64,000 nucleotides of DNA, taken from positions 1 through 64,000 of the forward strand of contig UQTW01000012.1 of assembly GCA_900544115.1 (NCBI GenBank), given 5' to 3'. The DNA is from an uncultured Collinsella sp. (lineage in GTDB: Bacteria > Actinomycetota > Coriobacteriia > Coriobacteriales > Coriobacteriaceae). The position numbers and the translations under genes were made by a program. The notes below the pieces were generated by a model. The model had not been told where the DNA came from. It saw only the letters and a program-made list of their open reading frames with translations, and searched no databases. Below, piece after piece: positions 54,565 to 62,698 of this stretch (within the stretch, counting starts at the first letter, position 1; the number at the start of each line of letters is the position of its first letter).

Positions 54565-57342
54565 ATGGCACAGGAATTCACTTTTACCGTTAACGGCGTC
54601 AATCGCACGACGACCCAAAACAAACCGCTGCTGCGCTACCTGCGCGACGACCTGCATATCCATTCCGCCAAGGACGGCTGCTCCGAAGGTGCTTGCGGCA
54701 CCTGCACCATCCATGTGGACGGTGCGGCCGTCAAGGCGTGCGTGCTGACTACCGCTCTTGCCGCCGGCCGCAACATCGTGACCGTTGAGGGCCTGCCCGA
54801 GGACGTGCGCGAGGCCTTTGTGTACGCCTTTGGCGCCGTGGGCGCCGTGCAGTGCGGTTTTTGCATTCCCGGTATGGTCATGGCGGGTGCAGCGCTCATC
54901 GCCGAGGACCCCGAGCCCACCGAGGAGCAGATCAAGTACGCCATCCGTGGCAACGTCTGCCGCTGCACCGGCTACAAGAAGATCATCGAGGGTATTTCGC
55001 TGGCAGCTGCGGTGCTCCGCGGCGAAAAGCAGGTCGACGAGGACTTGGAGCGCGGCGACGACTACGGTGTGGGCAAGCGTGCCTTCCGTATCGACGTGCG
55101 CAAGAAGGTACTCGGCGAGGGCAAGTACCCCGACGACATCGACGAGCTCGATCAGCCAGGTCTGACCTACGCCAGCGCCGTGCGCTCCAAGTATCCGCGC
55201 GCCCGCGTGCTCTCCATCGACACTTCCAAGGCCGAGGCCCTGCCCGGCGTGGTGGGCATCCTGCGCGCCGAGGACGTGCCGGTCAACCAAGTCGGCCACC
55301 TTATCCAGGACTGGGACGTCATGATCGCGGCGGGCGATATCACCCGCTGCGTGGGCGATGCCATCGTGCTGGTGGTTGCCGAGGACGAGGCGACGCTCGA
55401 GAAGGCCAAGAAGCTCGTAAAGATCGATTACGAGCCGCTGGAGCTCGTGCGTAACATTGTCGAGGCCAGGGCTGCCGACGCCCCGCGCCTGCACGACAGC
55501 TTCTTTGCCTTTGGCAACACGGTGGAGCTCAAGGACAACGTGTGCCAGAGCCGCCATGTGACGCGCGGCGACGCCGCCAAGGCGTTGGCGGAGAGCGCAT
55601 TTACCGTGACGCAGCGCTTTACCACGCCCTTTACCGAGCATGCCTTCTTGGAGCCCGAGTGCGCCGTCGCCTTCCCGTACAAGAACGGCGTCAAGGTGCA
55701 GTCGACCGACCAGGGTGCCTACGATACGCGCAAAGAGTGCGCCCACATGTTTGGCTGGGATAGCGAACCCGAGCGTGTGGTCGTCGAGACCATGCTCGTG
55801 GGTGGCGGCTTTGGCGGTAAGGAGGACGTTTCGGTCCAGCACCTGGCCGCGCTCGCCGCATATAAGTTCCAGCGTCCTGTGAAGTGCAAGCTCACGCGTG
55901 CCGAGTCGCTCGCTTTCCATCCCAAGCGTCATGCGATGGACGGCACCTTTACGCTGGGCTGCGACGCCGAGGGCATCTTTACCGGCCTGGACTGCGAGAT
56001 CAACTTTGACACCGGCGCCTACGCGTCGCTGTGCGGCCCGGTGCTCGAGCGCGCCTGCACGCATGCCGTCGGCCCCTACAAGTACCAGAACACCGACATC
56101 CGCGGCTTTGGCTACTACACCAACAACCCGCCCGCCGGCGCGTACCGAGGCTTTGGCGTTTGCCAGTCCGAGTTTGCGCTCGAGAGCCTGATCGACCTGC
56201 TGGCAGAGAAGGTTGGCCTGGACCCGTGGGAGATCCGCTACCGTAACGCCATCGAGCCGGGCGAGGTTTTGCCCAACGGCCAGATCGCCGATTGCTCCAC
56301 GGCGCTGAAGGAGACGCTGCTCGAGGTCAAGGACGCCTATTATGCGCATCCCGGGCACGCCGGTATCGCCTGCGCCATGAAGAACGCCGGCGTGGGTGTG
56401 GGCCTGCCCGATGCCGGCCGCTGCAAGATTCGCGTCGAGGACGGCGTGGCCGTGGTCTATGCCGCCACGTCCGACATCGGCCAGGGCTGCAACACCGTCT
56501 TTTTGCAGGACGTTGCCGAGGCGTGCGGTCTGCCGCTGAGCTGCATTGCCAACGGCGAGTGCTCCACCGAGAACGCTCCCGACTCCGGCACCACGTCTGG
56601 CTCGCGCCAGACGGTCGTGACCGGCGAGGCCGTGCGCGGTGCCGCCTTCCTGCTGCGCGATGCCATGGTTGGCATCGAGGCCGGCAAGCCTGCGCCTACC
56701 GCCCCGGTGAGCGCGCATGGCGACGGCGTCAAGATCGAGTACGACGACGGTCGCGCCTACCAGCTGCGCACACAGGAACTCGTCGCCGGCCAGGGTATGC
56801 ATCCTCAGGACCCTGCGGCCACCATCAAGGCGCTCGAGGGATGCGAGTTTGGCTACGTGTATCTGGAGCCGACCGACAAGCTGGGCGCCGACGTTCCCAA
56901 CCCCAAGAGCCACATCTGCTACGGCTTTGCCACGCATGTGGTCATTCTGGACGATGACGGCCGCGTGAGCGAGGTCTATGCCGCGCACGATTCCGGCAAG
57001 GTGGTCAACCCCATCTCCATCCAGGGTCAGATCGAAGGCGGCGTGCTCATGGGTATGGGCTATGCGCTTACCGAGGACTGGCCGCTCAAGGACTGCGTAC
57101 CCCAGGCAAGGTACGGCACGCTCGGGCTGTTCCGTGCGCCCGAGATTCCGGATATCCACGCCATTTACGTGGAGAAGGACGAGCTGTTGCCCGTGGCATA
57201 CGGCGGTAAGGGCATCGGCGAGATCGCAACGATCCCCACGGCGCCCGCCGTGCAGAACGCCTACCGTGCATTCGACGGCAAGCTGCGTCCGGATCTGCCC
57301 ATGGTGGATACGCCGTACAGCCGCGTCCACAACCGCGGGTAG
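54565..57342 (+). CDS. xdhD: XdhD-type molybdenum hydroxylase, fused [2Fe-2S] and molybdopterin domains
   Basis: 925 aa. The first 150 residues bind two [2Fe-2S] clusters (Cys39/44/47/59; Cys97/100/132/134). The rest is the xanthine-dehydrogenase molybdopterin subunit, with GGGFGGKEDVSVQ near residue 413, PPAGAYRGFGVCQSEFALE near 520 and GKGIGEIATIPTAPAVQNA at the end carrying the catalytic Glu. No FAD domain is present, so electrons must leave through the polyferredoxin and YgfK. The family includes selenium-dependent purine hydroxylases; no in-frame TGA is needed because the selenium is a labile cofactor. Confidence 0.93.
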   Translation: MAQEFTFTVNGVNRTTTQNKPLLRYLRDDLHIHSAKDGCSEGACGTCTIHVDGAAVKACVLTTALAAGRNIVTVEGLPEDVREAFVYAFGAVGAVQCGFCIPGMVMAGAALIAEDPEPTEEQIKYAIRGNVCRCTGYKKIIEGISLAAAVLRGEKQVDEDLERGDDYGVGKRAFRIDVRKKVLGEGKYPDDIDELDQPGLTYASAVRSKYPRARVLSIDTSKAEALPGVVGILRAEDVPVNQVGHLIQDWDVMIAAGDITRCVGDAIVLVVAEDEATLEKAKKLVKIDYEPLELVRNIVEARAADAPRLHDSFFAFGNTVELKDNVCQSRHVTRGDAAKALAESAFTVTQRFTTPFTEHAFLEPECAVAFPYKNGVKVQSTDQGAYDTRKECAHMFGWDSEPERVVVETMLVGGGFGGKEDVSVQHLAALAAYKFQRPVKCKLTRAESLAFHPKRHAMDGTFTLGCDAEGIFTGLDCEINFDTGAYASLCGPVLERACTHAVGPYKYQNTDIRGFGYYTNNPPAGAYRGFGVCQSEFALESLIDLLAEKVGLDPWEIRYRNAIEPGEVLPNGQIADCSTALKETLLEVKDAYYAHPGHAGIACAMKNAGVGVGLPDAGRCKIRVEDGVAVVYAATSDIGQGCNTVFLQDVAEACGLPLSCIANGECSTENAPDSGTTSGSRQTVVTGEAVRGAAFLLRDAMVGIEAGKPAPTAPVSAHGDGVKIEYDDGRAYQLRTQELVAGQGMHPQDPAATIKALEGCEFGYVYLEPTDKLGADVPNPKSHICYGFATHVVILDDDGRVSEVYAAHDSGKVVNPISIQGQIEGGVLMGMGYALTEDWPLKDCVPQARYGTLGLFRAPEIPDIHAIYVEKDELLPVAYGGKGIGEIATIPTAPAVQNAYRAFDGKLRPDLPMVDTPYSRVHNRG

Positions 57343-57348
57343 GGTAGG

Positions 57349-57381
57349 GCGCGGACGGTTATTGCTGACTGCCGTCCGCGC
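57349..57381 (+). other. Hairpin just after xdhD
   Basis: gcgcggacgg (57349-57358) pairs perfectly with ccgtccgcgc (57372-57381). No T-run; the true terminator lies 30 bp further on. Confidence 0.6.
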
Positions 57382-57410
57382 TCAACATCAACTGTATATG
57401 CTGCGCCTTT

Positions 57411-57442
57411 GGCCCCGGCTCCATCGCGAGCCGGGGCCTTTT
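57411..57442 (+). terminator. Terminator of the purine operon
   Basis: ggccccggct pairs with agccggggcc around ccatcgcg, followed by TTTTGTTTGG. A near copy of the right part (cgcgagctgggccttttgtttggagc) occurs at 59360-59385 after array C. Confidence 0.88.
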
Positions 57443-57462
57443 GTTTGGAGCACCTCCGCATA

Positions 57463-57725
57463 CGGAAATTGCGTCCCAGATTTCGGCTCCAGAATGGGAT
57501 GCGCTTTCCGGTTGGAGCTTCAAACGGAAAGTGCATCCCGGAATCCGCGCCTGGAATGGGACACACTTTCCGGTTGTCGTTCACTTGGAAACTGCATCCC
57601 AGTTTGAGCGTTCATTCTGGGACACGCTTTCCGTTAGGCCTACCATCCGGAAAGTGCATCCCGTTTTGAGCGTCCAGACTGGGACGCGCTTTCCGCCAGC
57701 GTGGCTGCTGGGAAAGCATGTCCCA
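57463..57725. repeat. Array B: nine 16-bp repeats in alternating orientation, 32/30-bp steps
   Basis: Repeat CGGAAAGTGCATCCCG occurs on the plus strand at 57463, 57525, 57586, 57648 and 57710, and inverted (like TGGGACGCGCTTTCCG) at 57495, 57557, 57618 and 57680. Steps between starts are 32, 30, 32, 29, 32, 30, 32, 30. Linkers after a plus copy are 16 nt and related to each other (gattt-ggctcc-gaa type); linkers after a minus copy are 13-14 nt and diverse. It lies between xdhD and the convergent AbiEi-like gene. Confidence 0.93.
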
Positions 57726-57767
57726 GATTGGCAAGATGCGACGCGGCGAGTCGCCGTTCAGCGGCCC

Positions 57768-58766
57768 CTACAGCTCCACGTCGTTAAGCCATGCCGGCAG
57801 AGCGGTCTGCCGGATGCCTGCCGTCTGCAGCTTTTTCGCGAGCAGTCCTGCCGAGCGGACTTCGCTCATGGTAAAGCGCAGCAGAGGGTGACCGTAGAGC
57901 GATAGGTGTGCCTCGCGCTGTCGTTCGGCAACGAGCGCCTCGGCGGTGGTGCGTCCGGCCAGCATGGTCTGGTCGGTATATTTGATGAGCCCGTCGAGCT
58001 CGCCCAGCGTGAGTTCCCGCGCCTGGCGCTCCCAGGCAAAGTCCGTTCGTATGGGCTTGGCCGAATCGAAGGGGTCCGTCAGCTCGTATTGAAGCCAGTC
58101 GGGCGCAAAGCCCGTCTCGATCATGACGGCTCGGGCGACCGATTCCCCGCCGCTCTCGGCGCGGGCGTCGGCATATCGAAGCGTTGTGAGGGCGGTGCGA
58201 ATCGCGCGACCATTGCGGGCGGTCGCTCGTTGCTCAACGGCCTCCATCAGCTGTTCCGGCGCAAGGCCGAGCTTTGAGATCGCCGAATCGGCAATGGGCA
58301 TGCCGTCGGCAAAACCAGTTTGCAGCAGGCAATCTGTGGCCGTTTGGATGGGCGGCGTTACCGATACGCCGGCTCTGCGTATTGCTCCGGCCGGCTCAAT
58401 CTGGTGCCGCTGAATATGTGCGCCCGGACGAGCCGACGGCTTTGTCGAGCTGCAAACATGCACGACGTTCAGGTGTCGCCACGAGACCTCGAGCCCCAGC
58501 AGGCAAGCTGCCGAAAACGAGCAGAACGTCCAATCGGGATGGATGATCGCAAGGGCGCGGATAATCTCGCAATGACGCTGTGCCCGGTTGAGTTCATCCC
58601 AGCGCGTTTTTCGCGCAAACAACCCCGGCATGGGCGAGACAACCGTGCCGCCGGTGCGCCGAAGGAGCGCTTTTCGGATCGCCGAGCTCGGGGGAATCAG
58701 ACAGCGCCCCTCTTGTTCGACTTGAGTGAGCAGTTGGTCGATGAGCTGGTCATTGCAATGGGTCAT
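57768..58766 (-). CDS. AbiEi/DUF559-like protein with possible PD-(D/E)XK nuclease fold
   Basis: 332 aa. The N-terminus (about 1-75) resembles the winged-helix/AbiEi antitoxin-like region common in actinobacterial proteins of this size. The C-terminal part ESGGESVARAVMIETGFAPDWLQYELTDP...RTDFAWERQARELTLGELDGLIKY has the E...D...E-x-DG..KY spacing of DUF559/Vsr-like endonuclease folds. AAAGGAGG precedes the ATG. It is flanked by arrays B and C. Many such genes are scattered in actinobacterial genomes with unknown roles; the function is not established. Confidence 0.6.
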   Translation of the reverse strand: MTHCNDQLIDQLLTQVEQEGRCLIPPSSAIRKALLRRTGGTVVSPMPGLFARKTRWDELNRAQRHCEIIRALAIIHPDWTFCSFSAACLLGLEVSWRHLNVVHVCSSTKPSARPGAHIQRHQIEPAGAIRRAGVSVTPPIQTATDCLLQTGFADGMPIADSAISKLGLAPEQLMEAVEQRATARNGRAIRTALTTLRYADARAESGGESVARAVMIETGFAPDWLQYELTDPFDSAKPIRTDFAWERQARELTLGELDGLIKYTDQTMLAGRTTAEALVAERQREAHLSLYGHPLLRFTMSEVRSAGLLAKKLQTAGIRQTALPAWLNDVEL

Positions 58767-58820
58767 GAGCTACCGCCTCCTTTTGGGTAGCAAAAACGTA
58801 TCAGCTGGAACTTGCCGCTC

Positions 58821-58873
58821 AGCTGACCAAAAGCTGACCAAAATCTAACCATGCAGGTAGATGACCTGCTTTT
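58821..58873. other. 11-bp tandem repeats and a small terminator-like stem upstream of the AbiEi-like gene
   Basis: agctgaccaaa is repeated at 58821 and 58832, with a degenerate third copy at 58843 (step 11 bp). Next, gcaggt (58853-58858) pairs with acctgc (58864-58869) and is followed by TTTT on the plus strand. These lie 55-107 bp upstream of the minus-strand start, where operator sites would be expected. Confidence 0.5.
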
Positions 58874-59061
58874 GGCGACATATTTCTTGTTTGAATCGGT
58901 GGGCGGTAATCGGCGACCGTGAACGGTGGCTGGATATGAAGTCTTGGTAAGTTTCGGGACGTGTACTTTTTGAAAAAGAGCATTCTATCTGCTGTTTTGT
59001 GTTTCTGGATCGCATATTTGAAGGCATGTGATAAGGGCGGCGGACTGTCGCCTTGTATCTG

Positions 59062-59295
59062 CGGAAACTGTGACCCGGAATTGCCACTCGGAATGGGACG
59101 CGCTTTCCGGATCGCCCTTCAAGCGGAAACTACATCCCAGATTTCGGCTCCAAACCGGGATGCGCTTTCCCGGCGGCGTCTCTGGCGGAAATTGCACCCC
59201 GGAATGAGCGCTCAGAGTGGAACATGCTTTCCTAACGAAGCCGCATGCGGAAACTACGTCCCGGATTCGATGCTCAGGACGGGATGCCGTTTCCG
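59062..59295. repeat. Array C: eight 16-bp repeats in alternating orientation, exact 32/30-bp steps
   Basis: Same repeat family as array B. Plus copies start at 59062, 59124, 59186 and 59248, minus copies at 59094, 59156, 59218 and 59280, giving steps 32, 30, 32, 30, 32, 30, 32. One 16-nt linker (59140-59155) is almost identical to the first linker of array B (57479-57494). The array lies upstream of the AbiEi-like gene, so that gene is bracketed by B and C. Confidence 0.93.
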
Positions 59296-59315
59296 ATAGA
59301 GACATGGGGTGGAAA

Positions 59316-59349
59316 GCCTCCCATTTCTAATGTTCAAGAAATGGGAGGC
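59316..59349. other. Perfect 13-bp hairpin after array C
   Basis: gcctcccatttct (59316-59328) pairs with agaaatgggaggc (59337-59349). About 15 bases later, ctgggccttttg repeats the terminator tail seen after xdhD. Confidence 0.65.
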
Positions 59350-59453
59350 AGCTCATCGCGAGCTGGGCCTTTTGTTTGGAGCGGAGGCAGCATCCCGGAA
59401 TTCGGGCAATCCGGTGGTCAGGGGTTGAGTGAGCGTCGCGCTAAGGATGCCAA

Positions 59454-59567
59454 GCGTAAAACCTTCAATGAACATAGCGTAAAAACTACATCCGCAACGG
59501 CGTAAAAACTACATTGGAAGTAGCGTAAAATCCGCATTGAGAATGGCGTAATTTCGTATATCGCATG
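59454..59567. repeat. Array D: five 23-bp direct repeats
   Basis: GCGTAAAA-type units start at 59454, 59477, 59500, 59523 and 59546, exactly 23 bp apart. Units 2 and 3 share gcgtaaaaactacat; units 1, 3 and 4 share a cattga/cattgg-like 3' part; the last is degenerate. All copies have the same orientation, unlike arrays A-C. The array ends about 40 bp before the DUF4143 reading frame. Confidence 0.85.
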
Positions 59568-59607
59568 ATCGCCCGAGCTTGCACACGGCCTTTTGCGAGC
59601 TCTTGCC

Positions 59608-60219
59608 ATGAACGAGAGCCAGGCCGTCACGTACAAGACGCTCATAAAGGACGCCTCGTACGGTGGGGCGGGCCCCGACGAGAGGACCATCGCTGCGTAC
59701 TTGGATCTCTTCAACAGGCTCAAGCTGACCGAGGACCTGTGCGGATGGGAGCCGCCCATGCGCTCGAAAGCCCGCGTTCGCGTGCGCCCCAAGCGCTACT
59801 TCTGCGACCCGTTACTTGCGGCGACGTTGCTGGGGGCTACCCCTGAGCGGCTGCTTGGCGATATGCAAACGTTTGGGATGCTCTTTGAGAACCTCGTTCT
59901 GCGCGACGTGCGCGTGTTCCTTTCCACCTACGGCGGTGTCGACAACAGTGTCCATTATTTCCAAGATGAGAAGGGCCTTGAGGTCGATCCGATCGTTGAG
60001 CACGACGGGCGCTGGGGAGCCATCGAGGTCAAGCTGAGCGATGCGAAAGCAGACGATGGAGCGAGAAATCTCAAGGCGCTGGAGAGGAAAGTGCTCTCCA
60101 ATCCTGCCGCCCAGAATGCCGCGTCGGCGTTTTTGGCGGTCGTGGTTGGAAAGGGGAACATTGCCTACACACGCGACGACGGCGTGGCGGTGATCCCCAT
60201 GGCGGCACTTGGGGCGTAG
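59608..60219 (+). pseudogene. DUF4143 C-terminal domain, remnant of an AAA-type ATPase
   Basis: 203 codons from ATG 59608 (TTG 59593 possible). DERTIAAYLDLFNRLKLTEDLCGWEPPMRSKARVRVRPKRYFCDP, FGMLFENLVLRDVRVF and WGAIEVKLSDAKADDGARNLKALERKV match the DUF4143 half of ATPases that are usually about 400 aa. The N-terminal P-loop half is missing and replaced by array D, with no clear ribosome-binding site. Probably a decayed gene, though a stand-alone domain cannot be excluded. Confidence 0.75.
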
Positions 60220-60261
60220 TGGTTTTGCGGGCGTGCCGTGCTTCCTTTACCGAAAATCCAT

Positions 60262-60290
60262 TTGGTAAACCCGGCGCCCGTGGGTAAAAT
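60262..60290 (+). promoter_or_regulatory. Promoter for a short plus-strand RNA
   Basis: TTGGTA at 60262-60267 and TAAAAT at 60285-60290 are separated by exactly 17 bp. The only thing downstream before a terminator at 60346-60382 is about 90 nt without a reading frame. Confidence 0.6.
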
Positions 60291-60296
60291 AAGGTC

Positions 60297-60383
60297 GACG
60301 GCAGCCCAAGTAGTGAAGAGCTGGGTAGCGCCGTTGCTTGGATTAAGGGGTCATCGCCTTAGCGGCGTCGACCCCTCTTTTTA
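60297..60383 (+). ncRNA. Possible antisense RNA overlapping the toxin gene 3' end
   Basis: From the promoter at 60262-60290 a transcript of roughly 85-90 nt would run to the stem aggggtc-cgcc / ggcg-gacccct (60346-60376) and TTTTT. Its 3' end is complementary to the last codons and terminator of the convergent small toxin-like frame on the minus strand. This is the geometry of Fst/par-type type I toxin-antitoxin loci. Confidence 0.45.
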
Positions 60384-60454
60384 TGCTTCGTACGCTGCTT
60401 GAGTGCCTCGGTAAGTCCGATAAGCGCCGTGAGGAGCGAGACCAAAGCAACCAA
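60359..60454 (-). CDS. Small hydrophobic toxin-like peptide
   Basis: The minus-strand frame reads SELTELLVALVSLLTALIGLTEALKQRTKHKKRGRRR and stops at 60359. A leucine-rich membrane helix followed by a basic tail is typical of type I toxins (Fst/holin-like). The frame opens after a TAA near 60499. No ATG or GTG exists in it: the first usable start is TTG 60454, directly after an agagctc/gagctct hairpin that could hide the start. So it may use a rare start (ATC near 60485) or be a decayed copy. The shared hairpin at 60346-60376 could end both transcripts. Confidence 0.4.
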   Translation of the reverse strand: MVALVSLLTALIGLTEALKQRTKHKKRGRRR

Positions 60455-60685
60455 GAGCTCTGTGAGCTCTGATGGGCCCGGGATGACCGCTGATTCAAGT
60501 TACCGGGCCTCAATTTTTATCACATGCATTTGAATAGAGCGGGCGGGATCCCTTGGGTTCGTCTGTGTGGCGCGTGCCTGGTGCATGGCATTGCACCCCG
60601 CTTTTGTGTCCGCACGGGCGCCTATCCTTACGACAATGTAGCCGCCTATGTAACGAGCGGCAGTTGACGGAGAAAGGCCCTGACC

Positions 60686-61419
60686 GTGCCAGACAAAAAG
60701 ACGCCGGATATTTCGGCCATCGATACGACGAACTTTGCGCGCCAGATCGTGCTGGACTTTGAGTTTGCGCCGGTGCCAAAGCAGCGCCAGCGCCGTGGAC
60801 TGCACAATGAGATTATCGAGGTCGGCGCCGTCGAGCTCGATTACCACGGCAACGTGATGGGCGAGTTCTCGCAGTTTGTGCAGACGGAATTTACCGAAGG
60901 CGTTGCGTTTCCCGTCCGCGAGCTTACAGGGATATCGACCGTGGACACCGCGATGGCCGATCCGCTCTACACGGTGATCAAAAGGCTCAGCGATTGGATT
61001 GGTCGCTACTCCGCCCAGGTGGTTTGCTGGAGCGAGGCGGATCGTCGACAGCTCTTGACCGAGTGCCAGGCAAAGCAATCGATCTTTCCGTATTTCCTAC
61101 GGACTGGTCCGACCTGCAGGCGTTTTACACCTCGATCATGGACGTGGGCAGCCACGGGTGCGTCTCTTTGAGTGACGCGGCAGCGTGGTTTGGCATCGAG
61201 TTCGACGAGTCGACGGGCCATGCCCACAGTGCCCTAGCCGACGTGCGCGTGACCACCAAGCTGCTCAAGCAGATGATGGAGGGGGACTATCACGTGAGCC
61301 CGCACGCCCAGGAGATCCGCCAGCGGTGGGGGATGGGCGAGCGAGCTCAGACGCGCCTTTCCAGCAAGTGCCCCGAGCTGGGCGACCTGCAGCTGAGGTT
61401 GAAGACGGAGGGGAGATAG
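60686..61419 (+). pseudogene. DEDDh-family 3'-5' exonuclease with internal frameshift
   Basis: The first frame (60686 to about 61080) reads IVLDFEFAPV...NEIIEVGAVELDYHGNVMGEF...PVRELTGIS, the ExoI and ExoII parts with D-x-E. The sequence then continues in another frame: AIDLSVFPTDWSDLQAFYTSIMDV...SLSDAAAWFGIEFDESTGHAHSALADVRVT, carrying the catalytic HxxxxD. The change of frame falls at about 61072-61090. The GTG start has AGAAAGG upstream. A true frameshift, programmed slip or sequencing error cannot be told apart. If joined, the protein would be about 244 aa. Confidence 0.8.
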
Positions 61420-61462
61420 GCGGCGTTGGCCGTCTGCATGGCGCGTGGCCTGTCGCGTATCG

Positions 61463-62698
61463 CTACTCTTCCTGCCGCTTGGCAGGCAGGATGTAGACGT
61501 TCTCGGCGTCCACGGCGATCTGCGTGGGGCGGTTGTAGAGGGTGTCTACTTCCATTACGCTCTGCTTGAACGGTGCGACGTCAGGCGTCTTTGCCCGATG
61601 GAGCTTTTCGAGGAGTTTCTCGGATTGCCTGTCGTTGAACCTGCCGATGTCCTCTCCTGCACCCTCGAGTGCCTCGTCGATGAGCGTATGTTCGCCCACG
61701 GGGGTCTTTGCGATGGCGTGACCGAGCAATTTGCCCGCGGACGCGATGCCGCCCAGCAGTGCCGCATCGACGGTGTCGGCAGTTCCCGCCTCGAGGGCGT
61801 CGTAACACTCGGTGTAGAGCTCGCGATACGCAATCGAATCGGCCTCGATCTTCGCGGTGGCGTCCGCGAGCTTTGCGGGCTCGAAGTTCTGGGCGAGCAT
61901 GGGTTCGAGGAACAGTGAGAACGCGTGGATGTAGGTGGCGAGCTGGCAGTCTTTGAGGTAGTCGAGCACCTTGTCGAGGCGTCTGCCCAAGCCGTCTCGC
62001 ACCTCGATGAACCCTTTCTTTTTCAGATCCGCTTGCGCCTGCGAGCGGAAGAGTTCCATGTCCTGCGCGGACGACTGTTTGATGTCGAGCACCTTCATAT
62101 GAGCGTTTGCCATGTAGGTGGCGTTGCCGTAGTTGAGGCCGTAACCGTTGAGGATGTCTGCGAGCGTCTTGAGGTTGCCACGCATGTTGGCCTTGTCGCG
62201 CTGACGCATGTACTCGAACATCTCGTCGACGGACTCCTGGATGGAGTCGAGCTTTTGGTTTATCTGCGCGATTGCGGCTGCCATGAACAACGACGTCGGG
62301 TCGTAAGGCACTTGAGTGACGCTCGTGGCGATGTCGCCCTCGACTACGTGGAAGCGCGCCTGTCCAAAGCCCTTGACTGCGTCGCGGTAGCCCCCTGTGA
62401 GACCGCTGCCGTCCTTGAACGAGTTGAGTTTCGACGGATCGAGCGGGTTGCCAAATTTGTCAGTCGCCTGGAGCAACGTGGGTACGCTCACCGTGTTAGT
62501 GACGGTGCGAAACATCGAGGGGAGCGAGGCGAACGCCACGCCGAGCTGGGGAATTCGCTCGAGCGGCAGCTTGATGGCGCCGGAGACGTCCACCCGCTCC
62601 TGGGTGAGCGCGAGGTGGATTTTGGTCGATGCGAGCTGTTTTGCCACGAGTTCCTCTCGGCCGCCGTCCGTTGAGGGTTTGATCTCGTTGTCTGCCAT
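61463..62698 (-). CDS. Hypothetical protein with central coiled-coil-like helices
   Basis: 411 aa from ATG 62698 (AAGGAG upstream; 30 upstream in-frame codons are rejected). I do not recognise the family. Visible features: helical segment IAQINQKLDSIQESVDEMFEYMRQRDKANMRGNLKTLADIL (about 175-215), basic/acidic heptad-like stretches to 260, and a glycine-rich, moderately hydrophobic stretch AALLGGIASAGKLLGHAIAKTPVG (about 335-358) that might insert in membrane. There is no signal peptide, no cysteine cluster and no catalytic motif. It lies alone, facing the exonuclease remnant, in accessory DNA. It could be a toxin- or defence-related protein but nothing proves it. Confidence 0.7.
   Translation of the reverse strand: MADNEIKPSTDGGREELVAKQLASTKIHLALTQERVDVSGAIKLPLERIPQLGVAFASLPSMFRTVTNTVSVPTLLQATDKFGNPLDPSKLNSFKDGSGLTGGYRDAVKGFGQARFHVVEGDIATSVTQVPYDPTSLFMAAAIAQINQKLDSIQESVDEMFEYMRQRDKANMRGNLKTLADILNGYGLNYGNATYMANAHMKVLDIKQSSAQDMELFRSQAQADLKKKGFIEVRDGLGRRLDKVLDYLKDCQLATYIHAFSLFLEPMLAQNFEPAKLADATAKIEADSIAYRELYTECYDALEAGTADTVDAALLGGIASAGKLLGHAIAKTPVGEHTLIDEALEGAGEDIGRFNDRQSEKLLEKLHRAKTPDVAPFKQSVMEVDTLYNRPTQIAVDAENVYILPAKRQEE

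Noticed and set aside
54037..57330. 1,097-codon minus-strand frame opposite xdhD
   Set aside because: Antisense shadow of the molybdenum hydroxylase; no family motif in the minus frame.
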